A stretch of 64,000 nucleotides of DNA from Chloroflexia bacterium SDU3-3 (lineage in GTDB: Bacteria; Chloroflexota; Chloroflexia; Chloroflexales; Roseiflexaceae), in contig WBOU01000013.1 of NCBI GenBank assembly GCA_009268125.1, forward strand, positions 122,361-186,360, read 5' to 3'. A model generated the notes under the pieces. That model saw only the letters and a list, made by a program, of their open reading frames with translations. It searched no databases and was not told the DNA's origin. Numbering within the stretch: the stretch's first letter is position 1; each line of letters begins with the position of its first letter. The translations under genes were made by a program, and so were the position numbers. Below are positions 8,303 to 16,514 of this stretch, piece by piece.

Positions 8303-9748
8303 TCACCCCGCCGTACCCAGCCGCCGCCACAGATGGAAGGTCGCGAGGCTGCGGTAGGGCGCAAACCGCTCCATCAGCGCCAGCGTGGTCGCACGATCGG
8401 GGCGCTCGCCCAACGAAAAAAACGTGCGCAGCGCGGCCAGCAGCCCGGCGTCACCCACCGGCACGCAGTCGGCGAAGCCAAACGAGCGCATGAGCATATA
8501 CTGGGCCGACCACGGCCCGATGCCGCGCGTGGCCAGCAGCGTGCGCTCGATCGCCGGGGCGCTGCGGCGGGCCAGCTGGGCCAGCGGCAGCCGCCCTTCG
8601 GCCACGACCTGGGCCACGCCCACCAGATAGGCAGCCTTGGAGCGCGAGAAGCTGAGCGGCGAGAGCGCGCCCGCGCCCAGCGCCGCCACGGCCTCGGGCG
8701 CGGGCGGGGCATACCTCCCGCCCACCAGCGGCTGTCCAGCCAATTCTGTCAGGCGGCTGCGCAGCGCATAGGCAAAAGGCAGATTGATCTGCTGGCCGAT
8801 GATCGTCCAGACCAGCCCATCGAAGTGGTCGGCCACCAGCGGCATGCGCAGCCCGCGCTGGCCCTCGGTGAGCCGCGCCACCTCGGGCGAGCCTGCGGCC
8901 ATGGCCTCGAAGCGCTGCGGGTCGCTCGCCAGCCCCAAGCCCAGAAACACGTGGGTGTGGATCTGGCGCATGGCCTCGGCATCGAGCGTGGCGGGCGCGA
9001 TCAGCTCGCACTGGGCCACATGCTCGCCCAACGATACCCGCAGCAGCGCCGCCCCGCCGCCCGCCAGCCGCAGCGCGCTGGCCCACACATCCCCCTCCAC
9101 CCGGTCGGTCAGGCTATGCGGATCGCGCCCCAGGTAGGCCAGCGCCTGCCGCGCCTGGAAGCCCTCGGGCAGCGCCAGCGCGAAGCCGCGCCCCTCGCGC
9201 AGCTGGCGATAGGCGCTGGGCGACATGGCCGTGTGGCGGCGGAAGTTCTCCTGAAAGGCCGAGAGGCTCTCGAAGCCCACATCGCCAGCGATGGCGATAA
9301 TGGTCGCATCGGTTCCCAGCAGCGCCCTGCATGCGGCCTCGACCCGCGCGCGCGCCAGCATGTCGGCGGGCGTAGTGTGGTAGTAGGCTCGGAACAGCTC
9401 GAACAGCTTGGTCTGGCCCACGCCGCCAGCGATGGCCATTGTGGGCACATCGCGGAAGCTGGCGGGGTCGGCCCAGATCGCCTCGGCCAGCCGCTCGGCT
9501 AGGCGCTCCTCGGTATCCACGCCGTGGTAGAAGTCGTCGGGGCGGCACATCTTGCAGGCGCGGTAGCCCGCCGCCAGCGCCTGGTCGGGCGTGGCGTAGA
9601 ACTCCACGTTCTCGGGGCGTGGCTTGCGCGCCGTGCAGCCGGGCAGGCAGTAGATGTGGGTGGTGCGCACCGCCGTGATAAAGCGCCCGTTGTAGCTGGC
9701 ATCCGAGCGCAGCATGCGCTCGATCATATGGTCGCGGGTCAGCTCCAT
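8303..9748 (-). CDS. Ada-type regulator fused to AlkA-like DNA-3-methyladenine glycosylase
   Basis: 481 residues, a fusion of two repair activities. Residues about 5-80 are the Ada zinc domain with the four cysteines in CLPGCTARKP and ACKMCRPDD. One of them accepts methyl groups from phosphotriesters in the family. Residues about 85-185 form an AraC-type helix-turn-helix. From about 195 comes the AlkA fold, with the helix-hairpin-helix RGIGPWSAQYMLMR and the catalytic Asp in CVPVGDAGL. The ogt gene supplies the O6-methylguanine activity usually found at the C-terminus of Ada. The ATG at 9746-9748 overlaps the end of ogt by 10 bases, indicating translational coupling. I infer an adaptive response to alkylating agents. 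Confidence 0.92.
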   Translation of the reverse strand: MELTRDHMIERMLRSDASYNGRFITAVRTTHIYCLPGCTARKPRPENVEFYATPDQALAAGYRACKMCRPDDFYHGVDTEERLAERLAEAIWADPASFRDVPTMAIAGGVGQTKLFELFRAYYHTTPADMLARARVEAACRALLGTDATIIAIAGDVGFESLSAFQENFRRHTAMSPSAYRQLREGRGFALALPEGFQARQALAYLGRDPHSLTDRVEGDVWASALRLAGGGAALLRVSLGEHVAQCELIAPATLDAEAMRQIHTHVFLGLGLASDPQRFEAMAAGSPEVARLTEGQRGLRMPLVADHFDGLVWTIIGQQINLPFAYALRSRLTELAGQPLVGGRYAPPAPEAVAALGAGALSPLSFSRSKAAYLVGVAQVVAEGRLPLAQLARRSAPAIERTLLATRGIGPWSAQYMLMRSFGFADCVPVGDAGLLAALRTFFSLGERPDRATTLALMERFAPYRSLATFHLWRRLGTAG

Positions 9749-10266
9749 AGCTGCACCGCCTCGCCAGCCAGCGCGCCCTCGTGGCGCAGCAGCCAGCGCT
9801 TGCGCTCCAGCCCGCCCGCGTAGCCCGTCAGCGAGCCGTCGGCACCCACCACGCGGTGGCAGGGCAGCGCCAGGCTGATCGGGTTGAGGCTGTTGGCCAG
9901 GCCCACCGCCCTGGCCGCGCCGGGCAGGCCCAGCCGCGCCGCCAGCGCACCGTAGCTGCTGGTGCTGCCCGCCGCGATGCCGCGCAGCGCCAGCCAGACC
10001 CGCCGCTGGAACTCGGTGCCGCCCAGGGTGACGGGCATGGCATCCAGCGCGCCAAGCTCGCCCGCGAAGTAGCGCGCCACCATGGCCCCCAGGCCGCGCG
10101 CCGCCGCGCCGGACACCAGCGCGTGCGCGCCATAGCGCTGGGCCAGCAGCCGCTCGCGCCGCACCGTGTTGTCGGCAAAATCTATGTAGGCCGCAGCGCC
10201 GCTGTCGCACACTACCACCACATCGCCGATCGGCGTGGCGATCGTCTCAATCTCTAGCTCTCTCAT
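9739..10266 (-). CDS. ogt: Methylated-DNA--protein-cysteine methyltransferase
   Basis: 175 residues. The active-site PCHRVVGADGSLTGYAGGL (near 135) contains the acceptor Cys. The helix-turn-helix preceding it (YGALAARLGLPGAARAVGLA) with the arginine finger and the terminal RKRWLLRHEG are canonical. The protein directly and irreversibly removes O6-alkyl groups from guanine. GGAGG lies upstream of the ATG at 10264-10266; the frame is open further upstream, but without a site. It is first gene of a two-gene operon with ada-alkA. Confidence 0.93.
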   Translation of the reverse strand: MRELEIETIATPIGDVVVVCDSGAAAYIDFADNTVRRERLLAQRYGAHALVSGAAARGLGAMVARYFAGELGALDAMPVTLGGTEFQRRVWLALRGIAAGSTSSYGALAARLGLPGAARAVGLANSLNPISLALPCHRVVGADGSLTGYAGGLERKRWLLRHEGALAGEAVQLWS

Positions 10267-10418
10267 CCCATCCTCCATCTGCTCGCTCGTGATAGGGGTA
10301 GTATAGCCATATCCGCACATGCGGGCTACCGCTTTTCTTCGCAGGTATTTTACAAACAAAACAGCAGCCGTAAGCTTTCGCTACGGCTGCTGTCCCTAAA
10401 GTATGGAGTAGCGGGTAT

Positions 10419-10645
10419 CTACCGTGCAATCACCGGTAGAAAGACATGGTAGTCACTTATAGTCACCTCTGGGATAGAATCCGATGGGCGATCCTCATGA
10501 TATGGAGCATCACTGCTTAGCGTAATATGCTGCTCGCTCTCAATCGAAACAGCCCGCGACCGCTGCCCGTTGCTAAGAACGCTGATTCGCACCGAGTAAA
10601 CACCCTCAGGATCATTTGGCCCTGTAAGGGTGATTCTTCTTATCC
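10419..10645 (-). pseudogene. 3' remnant of a secreted protein
   Basis: About 70 codons reading a beta-rich sequence (RRITLTGPNDPEGVYSVRIS) and finishing YHVFLPVIAR. A hydrophobic-Leu-Pro-x-x-x-Arg tail at the very end is common on exported proteins in Chloroflexota genomes. The frame upstream is replaced at about 10646 by a copy of the dispersed repeat, so no plausible start or signal peptide remains. I read it as the tail of a gene cut by repeat insertion or recombination. The protein family cannot be named. Confidence 0.5.
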
Positions 10646-10782
10646 GGTGGGTGGATGCCCTGCGCGGGCGGCACCGAGGGGCCAGCCCTAGGAACCCCGC
10701 AAGGGGGCATTGCCTCTTGGAACCCCCAATTTTGAGCATTCCCCTGCTGCTCGGCGGCACCTTCACCGCATGAAAAAAGTGG
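10646..10782 (+). repeat. Dispersed structured repeat, copy 1 (partial)
   Basis: Starts GGTGGGTGGATGCCCTGCG and ends near CACCTTCACCGCATG. It matches the middle of the longer copies at 19209-19560 and 20604-21084 and the inverted copy at 63751-63881 (shared blocks: GCGCGGGCGGC, GGAACCCCCAATTTTG, CGGCACCTTC-CGCATG). Confidence 0.7.
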
Positions 10783-10836
10783 GATGGCATGCCACAATCA
10801 TGGGTTGAGATACATTGCTCTCTCAGCGATCTTTTC

Positions 10837-12498
10837 CTAGCGCGCTAGAGGCGGGCTCGCACCTGCCAAGATCTCCAGCGCGCCGTCGCTGTCGGCGTCG
10901 CGCAGGTCGATGGCCCGGTAGTGGCCGGACGGCGAGCGCCACGCCACCCCCAGCATCCAGTGGTCCCAGCGCAGCACGCTGATGCGCTGGCCTAGGTCGC
11001 CGGGACGCTCGCCGCCCTCCAGCAGCACCACCTCGTCATCCCCATCGCCGTCGATATCGCCCACGCGAACATCCTGCAGCCCCATGGGCGTGGGCGAGCC
11101 GCCCCAGATCACACGGAACGCGCCGCCACGGTAGCCCACGAGGAAGGGGTGCGAGCGCAGCACGCCCTGCGCGTCCGGCTTCCAGAGCGCCAGCAGCAGG
11201 TCGGCCCTGCCGTCGCCGTCGGCGTCGCCGCTGGCGATGCGGCGCACCTGCCACGCGGGCGACTCGTTCTGCCAGAGCAGCTTTGACGTGCGCGATGCGT
11301 TCGCGCGCACCTGCACGATGCCCCGGCTGTCGAGCGTGACCCAGAGCGGGTGTCCGTCGCCGCGCAGGTCGGCGGAGAAGGCGGTGGGCGCGGGGCGCAG
11401 GCCCTCATCCGTAGGCGTGGATATCGGCGTAGCAGTGCCCTTTTCCCAGCGCCATGCTGCCGTGGCCCGCGCCTCGGCTGGGCGCAGCTCGGCCAGTGCC
11501 TCGGCGGCGCTGGCCGAGCCTGCGGGCGCTGCGGCCACCTGCCCACGCCGGATGGCCACCGGCGCGGCCTCCAGCGCCGCGACCCCGCGCGCGTCGAGCC
11601 GCACCCGCAGCACCGCGCTGCGGCTGGTGTCGGCGCGGCCATCCTGGTCGAATATGAAGTTGCCAAGCGAGAACGCGACCACGCCGCGCCGCCCGCCCGC
11701 GTCCAGCAACTCCACGGGCTGGAGCACGTGCGGGTGCGCGCCCAGCACCACGTCGGCTCCGGCGGCCACCAGCCGCGCCGCCCAGTCGCGCTGGGCGGGC
11801 GATGGCGCGTGCTGGTACTCCTCGCCCCAGTGGACGAGCACCACCACGTGGTCGGCGCGGCGGGCGGCGGCGCGCACGTGGGCGATGGCGTTGTCATCCA
11901 GCCAGGCGCGGCCCCAGCCCTCGGCCTCGTCGGGCTGGTCGGCGGGGTCGCGCACCTGGTTGTAGGCCAGCAGCGCCACGCGCTGGCCCGCCGCCGTGAG
12001 CATGCGGGCGGTGCTAGCAGCCTGCGCGCCATTGCCCGCACCCAGCGGCGCGATGCCCTGGGCCTCTAGGGTTTGGGCCGCATCGCGCAGCCCGGCTGGC
12101 CCGGCGTCGAGCGCGTGGTTGTTGGCCAGCGACAGCGCATGGAAGCCCGCCGCGCGCAGGGCCGGGGCGAATGCGGGCGTCGCGGGCAGGCGGTAGGGGC
12201 CGCTGCGCACGGCGGCGCGCTCGGTGAGCGGGCTTTCTAGGTTGCCCAGCGCCAGATCGCCCGCCAGCAGCGGCCTGGCCAGCGCGAGCGCGTAGCCGTA
12301 GCCCTGCTGCTGGGCCGCTTTCGCCACGCCGCGCCCCAGCATCACATCGCCCACGGCCCGGATGTCGAGCGCGGGGCCGCCATCCCAGCCCTGGCGGGTG
12401 TAGAGCGGCTGCCAGGCCACGGCGGGCGCGGCGCTGCCGGGCCTGGGCGCGAGGCCCGCCAGCAGCGCCAGCGCGATCAGGAGTCGCCGCACGCTCAT
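10837..12498 (-). CDS. Secreted CapA-type metallophosphatase-like protein with FG-GAP repeats
   Basis: 553 residues. An N-terminal signal peptide (RRLLIALALLAGLAPRPGSAA) precedes a CapA/PgsA domain (about 40-310): AVGDVMLGRGV, LGNLESPLT, LSLANNHALD, VVLVHWGEEY and VVLGAHPHVLQ are the family's metal-binding blocks. These proteins act outside the membrane in poly-gamma-glutamate or other capsule polymer anchoring. The C-terminal 180 residues contain three FG-GAP/VCBS-like units (DADGDGRADLLL, GDIDGDGDDEVVL, DADSDGALEIL) that probably form a calcium-binding propeller-like surface. The start overlaps the stop of the DUF3160 gene (ATGA), so the two are translated together. Confidence 0.85.
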   Translation of the reverse strand: MSVRRLLIALALLAGLAPRPGSAAPAVAWQPLYTRQGWDGGPALDIRAVGDVMLGRGVAKAAQQQGYGYALALARPLLAGDLALGNLESPLTERAAVRSGPYRLPATPAFAPALRAAGFHALSLANNHALDAGPAGLRDAAQTLEAQGIAPLGAGNGAQAASTARMLTAAGQRVALLAYNQVRDPADQPDEAEGWGRAWLDDNAIAHVRAAARRADHVVVLVHWGEEYQHAPSPAQRDWAARLVAAGADVVLGAHPHVLQPVELLDAGGRRGVVAFSLGNFIFDQDGRADTSRSAVLRVRLDARGVAALEAAPVAIRRGQVAAAPAGSASAAEALAELRPAEARATAAWRWEKGTATPISTPTDEGLRPAPTAFSADLRGDGHPLWVTLDSRGIVQVRANASRTSKLLWQNESPAWQVRRIASGDADGDGRADLLLALWKPDAQGVLRSHPFLVGYRGGAFRVIWGGSPTPMGLQDVRVGDIDGDGDDEVVLLEGGERPGDLGQRISVLRWDHWMLGVAWRSPSGHYRAIDLRDADSDGALEILAGASPPLAR

Positions 12499-15086
12499 GG
12501 CTTCTGCAGCGGTGGCAGATCGGCCTTAGTCACGATCTTGGTGATGATCCAGCTATCGCCCTGCTTCTCCATCGTGTAGGTCACATCCGAGTCGTAGGCG
12601 TCGCGCACGCCGATGGGCTTGGGCAGGCTGCCCTCGTCGGGCGGCAGGTCGGAGACCGAGCCGGGGTAGAGCTTCTCCGACCAGCGCTCGCGGGTGGCCA
12701 CCGTGGCGTGGCTGGCGTCCTGCATGTCGAAGGAGCGGAAATCGATGCTGTGGCGCTTCATGCCCAGGAAGGTCTTATCATCCACCAGCCCCTGGATGAA
12801 GGCCTTGGTGTCGGCCAGCTCATCCGGCCCCAGGTAGCTCTCCACCTGGCTGGCGTTGGTGTTCCAGAAGGCGTTGACCAGCGCGGTGTTGAAGTTCAGG
12901 ATGGTGTCCGAGAGCTGCTGGTCGGCGGTCTGCGCCACCAGAAAACTCGCTGTCCAGTCGGCCAGCGGGGGCACGTCGCCCGCCTCTAGGCGCTTCTTCC
13001 AGGCCTCGTCGGTCAGGCGCTCGCCCAGCGGCTGCTCGAACTCGTAGTGCGAGAATACGCCGCCCTGGGCCAGCACCAGTTTGCCCTCCACTGGTACGGC
13101 CACGTAGATGTTGAACACGCGGCCCACGCCCTCCTCCAGCACGCTGCCGCCGGGGTTGGTGGCCACGTCGGCCACGGTGGCCACCTCGGGCGGGATCTCG
13201 CTCGACCCGTTCTCCTGCGGGCCAACGTAGGCGTTCTCGTCGTCGTGGGCGCTCAGGGTCAGCGCCTCGATCTCCACGCCGTACCTGCGGATGAACTGAT
13301 ACTCGTCCTCGGTGGGCGTCACGCCGGTCAGCTCTTTTTCGGCGATGCTCTTGAGCGTGGCGACCACGCGCTGCATGTTCTCCAGCAGGGTGCGCCCATC
13401 GTCATCCAGCAGGCCGCGCGAGTCAAGCCCCTCCTTCAGCATGGTGGTCATCGCGCCGATGCGGGCGTACAGCTCGGGCACCGGCTCAACATAGCCCTTG
13501 GGCAGGTCGGGCGAGGGCGGCGGCAGCCACGCGCCCTCGGCGTAGGCCTGCTTGCTGTAGAGGATGGTGTCGCGCTTCAGCTGGCTCCACGAGGCGATGG
13601 CGGCGTTCAGCTGCTTGTCCTGCCAGGCCTGCGAGCGCATGAAGAAGGGCATCTCGTCGCCGGGCTTTTCCAGCATGGGTCGCAGGCTGTAGATCCACGA
13701 CCAGTAGAGGTTCTGGGTCCAGGTGTCCTGGTTATAGCCCTGGAAGGTGCTCTGGAGCTTGGCGATCTGGTCTTGGTAGCCCGGCATGGCGCTGTCGCCC
13801 GCGCTGGCCAGGTGCTGGCTGGCGCGCTCGGAGCCGATGGCGGCGAACAGATCCAGCGCCTTGGGCAGCGAGCGCCCCTCGACGTGGGGCGCGATCAGCT
13901 GGTCGAAGACGTAGGCGTCGGGCACTAGGCGCTGGCCCATGAAGCGCAGCCCCGCACCCTGGCTAGTGTTTACCTGGGGCGGGTGCAGCGCGGCGGCCTG
14001 ATCGCGCAGCTGCGCGAGCTTTGCGGTGTCGAGCAGCGCGCTAGGTGCGGCTCCTGCGCCAAAGGTTTTCTCTAGCAGGTCGATGTACTCGGGGGGCGTC
14101 AGGTCGTCGCTCTTGCCCACGAAGAAGACCGTCGGCTCGTAGATGCCGCTCCACACATCGGCGGCCTGGTAGGAGCCGATGGTGGTGTCGCGCATGGCCA
14201 TGGCCAGCAGCGCGGCCTGCTGGCTCGCGGTGTCGCTGGATGTGCTCATGGCCATGCGCCCGTGCCACATCATGGCGGTGAAGTAGCGCGCGAGCTTCTC
14301 GCTGGCGGTGTAGTGGCCGCGCGGCACGTACTGGCTCCAGTCCTCGCCGTTGGGCAGATCGGGGAAGATCGCCGAGGGCGCGAAGCCGCTGTGCGCGGCG
14401 ATCTGGTCGAGGTCGGGCTGGGCCAGGTCGCGCAGGGCCTCGGGGATGCTCCACTCGGGCTGGAGCAGGTGCACGGCCACGGCGAAGTAGGCGGCGTTGC
14501 GGCGGGCGGGCTGCTCCAGCGGGGTGCCGCGCAGCTGCTCGTACTGCTGGGTGGATGCGCGCATCAGCTCCCAGTCGAGGCGGGTGAGCATATCGGCTAG
14601 ATACTGCGACTCGGTGGTGCGCAGCATCTTGTCGAACATCAGATGGTAGACGTGCAGGATGGAGTCGGATGTGACGAAGGCGGGCGCGTAGCTGTAGCGG
14701 GCGCGCTCGTAGACCTCGTAGAACTCTTTGGTGTCGGCGGGGCTGATGGTGAAGCCCTGGAGTGCGACCATGGAGCGCTGCTCGGGGGTGAGCAGGGCGG
14801 TGACGGCCACATTGCTCAGGTCGGGCGCGGGGCTGAGCGCGGGCAGCGCCGCGGCCTTGGCCACCGCAGCCACCTGGAAGAGGGCGAAGTGGCCCGATGT
14901 GGCCTTGAAGCTCGCGGGTATGGCCGCATCCACCGGCGCGATGCTGAGCCTGCCTGCGGGCGCCGCTAGCGTGGTGGGCGCGGCGCTGGCGCTTGGGGTA
15001 GCGGTGGGCGGCGTGGCGGCAGACTGCATCTGGCACGCGGCCAGCAGCACGACGCCAAGCAGATACAGAGGTGCGCGTCGTCGCAT
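12495..15086 (-). CDS. DUF3160 lipoprotein
   Basis: 863 residues from the ATG at 15084-15086; a TTG nine codons upstream also opens the frame. The signal peptide LYLLGVVLLAACQM has a lipobox with Cys at about 18, followed by an Ala/Thr/Pro-rich linker, so it is membrane-anchored outside the cell. The rest matches the large DUF3160 family (FVTSDSILHVYHLMFDKM is its most recognisable block). Its function is not known. It shares an ATGA overlap with the following CapA-like gene, which suggests a joint role at the cell surface. The ribosome site is weak. Confidence 0.85.
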   Translation of the reverse strand: MRRRAPLYLLGVVLLAACQMQSAATPPTATPSASAAPTTLAAPAGRLSIAPVDAAIPASFKATSGHFALFQVAAVAKAAALPALSPAPDLSNVAVTALLTPEQRSMVALQGFTISPADTKEFYEVYERARYSYAPAFVTSDSILHVYHLMFDKMLRTTESQYLADMLTRLDWELMRASTQQYEQLRGTPLEQPARRNAAYFAVAVHLLQPEWSIPEALRDLAQPDLDQIAAHSGFAPSAIFPDLPNGEDWSQYVPRGHYTASEKLARYFTAMMWHGRMAMSTSSDTASQQAALLAMAMRDTTIGSYQAADVWSGIYEPTVFFVGKSDDLTPPEYIDLLEKTFGAGAAPSALLDTAKLAQLRDQAAALHPPQVNTSQGAGLRFMGQRLVPDAYVFDQLIAPHVEGRSLPKALDLFAAIGSERASQHLASAGDSAMPGYQDQIAKLQSTFQGYNQDTWTQNLYWSWIYSLRPMLEKPGDEMPFFMRSQAWQDKQLNAAIASWSQLKRDTILYSKQAYAEGAWLPPPSPDLPKGYVEPVPELYARIGAMTTMLKEGLDSRGLLDDDGRTLLENMQRVVATLKSIAEKELTGVTPTEDEYQFIRRYGVEIEALTLSAHDDENAYVGPQENGSSEIPPEVATVADVATNPGGSVLEEGVGRVFNIYVAVPVEGKLVLAQGGVFSHYEFEQPLGERLTDEAWKKRLEAGDVPPLADWTASFLVAQTADQQLSDTILNFNTALVNAFWNTNASQVESYLGPDELADTKAFIQGLVDDKTFLGMKRHSIDFRSFDMQDASHATVATRERWSEKLYPGSVSDLPPDEGSLPKPIGVRDAYDSDVTYTMEKQGDSWIITKIVTKADLPPLQKP

Positions 15087-15358
15087 AGGAAGAGCCTTTC
15101 CTCTACAAAGCAAATGAGGTGATCCATAGAGGAAAAACGATAGTTTATTTTTAGTTGGGGTGGCTGTCTCTCAAGTTGCGGTGTCGTAACTTTTCTCTAA
15201 TGTTGTCAAAATGTTCTCTAATCGCTCAGAATATGGTCTATACGGTGCGCATATGTGCCCGCGCTTGGCGTGTATGCTAGGGGCAGAAAGCGGCGCTGGC
15301 ACGGCCTCCCCGGCCCCCGCCGCGAGCGAGCATCTTCTGGCAGAAAGGCCACACGTCC

Positions 15359-16504
15359 ATGGAATGCGCCACCACACAGACGATTACTGCTGCGCAGGTC
15401 ATCGAGCTACTGGATACGGTCGGCGGGCGGGTCAGCTACGATCAGATCGAGACCACCCTGGGCCAGATCGCGCCTGATGGTAGCGATGATCTGTACGTTC
15501 AGGTGCTCGATGCGCTTGACCAGCAGGGCATCCTAGTGGTCGAAGATCTCAACGCGATCGCCGAGGATGCCGACGCTGCCGCTGAGGCCTCCGCGCAGGA
15601 GGTGGTGGCGCTGCTGCAGACGATCCGAGGCGGCCTCCTCGCCCACCCGCTGCTGAGCGTGGGGCAGGAGCGGCGGCTGCTGGAGATCGTGGCCGACGGG
15701 CAGCGGGCCGAGGCCGAGCTGCTGCTGGATCTGAGCCAGCGCCAGCGCACCGCCGCACGGCAGCGTCTAGAGGCGGCGGCGAGCGCCCGCGACGAGCTGA
15801 TCCGCTGCAATATGCGGCTGATCGCCAAGATTGCCTGCCGCTACGTGCGGCAGATCTACCATCTAAGCGTCGAAGACCTGATCCAGGAGGGCGCGATCGG
15901 ACTCAACCGCGCCATCGAGCGCTTCGACCTGGGCCAGAACCTGAGGCTCTCGACCTACGCCACGTGGTGGGTGCGCCAGGCCATCACCCGCGCCATCGCC
16001 GACAAGGAGCGGCTGGTGCGGCTGCCGGTCCATGTGGTTGAATCGCTCTCCGCCGTGCGCCGCGCCACAGGCGCGCTCTACAGCTCGCTGGGGCGCGAGC
16101 CAAACGATGCCGAGATCGCCGCCGCAACGGGCCTGCCCGCCAAGAAAGTGGCGCTGCTGCGCGCCCAGATGCGCTCGGTCGTCTCGCTCGACCTACCGCT
16201 GGGTGAGGATGGCAGCATGTCGCTGTGCGATGTGATCGCCTCGCCGCTGGAGCTTGCGCCCGACACGGCGGCGGCTCAGGGCGAGCTTTCCGCCTGCCTG
16301 CGCGACCTGCTGGGCACGCTGACCGAGCGTGAGCGCCAGGTGGTGAGTCTGCGCTTCGGGCTGGATGGCGCGGGGCCGCGCACGCTTGAGGTGGTCGGCC
16401 AGCGGCTCGGCGTCACTCGCGAGCGCGTGCGCCAGATCGAGGGGAAGGCCATGCGCAAGCTGCGCCACTCAAAACAATGCACCATACTTCAGAGCATGCT
16501 ATAG
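15359..16504 (+). CDS. RNA polymerase sigma-70 family factor (group 1/2)
   Basis: 381 residues. Region 1.1-like material is present at about 8-65. Region 1.2 follows, and region 2 has LIRCNMRLIAKIACRYV and EGAIGLNRAIERFDL, with the -10 recognition helix STYATWWVRQAITRAI. Region 3 (PVHVVESLSAVRRA) and region 4 with the -35 helix-turn-helix (GVTRERVRQIEGKAMRKLR) close the protein. All regions are intact, so it should be a functional sigma factor. The length and degenerate 1.1 region make an alternative primary-like (group 2) factor more likely than the housekeeping one. AGAAAGG is 9-15 bases before the ATG. The helicase gene starts 10 bases after its stop, so the two are co-transcribed. Confidence 0.9.
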   Translation: MECATTQTITAAQVIELLDTVGGRVSYDQIETTLGQIAPDGSDDLYVQVLDALDQQGILVVEDLNAIAEDADAAAEASAQEVVALLQTIRGGLLAHPLLSVGQERRLLEIVADGQRAEAELLLDLSQRQRTAARQRLEAAASARDELIRCNMRLIAKIACRYVRQIYHLSVEDLIQEGAIGLNRAIERFDLGQNLRLSTYATWWVRQAITRAIADKERLVRLPVHVVESLSAVRRATGALYSSLGREPNDAEIAAATGLPAKKVALLRAQMRSVVSLDLPLGEDGSMSLCDVIASPLELAPDTAAAQGELSACLRDLLGTLTERERQVVSLRFGLDGAGPRTLEVVGQRLGVTRERVRQIEGKAMRKLRHSKQCTILQSML

Positions 16505-16514
16505 GAGCACAACC

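Noticed and set aside
15203..15240. TTGTCA promoter-like box before the sigma factor gene
   Set aside because: No -10 hexamer at suitable spacing; not strong enough to list.
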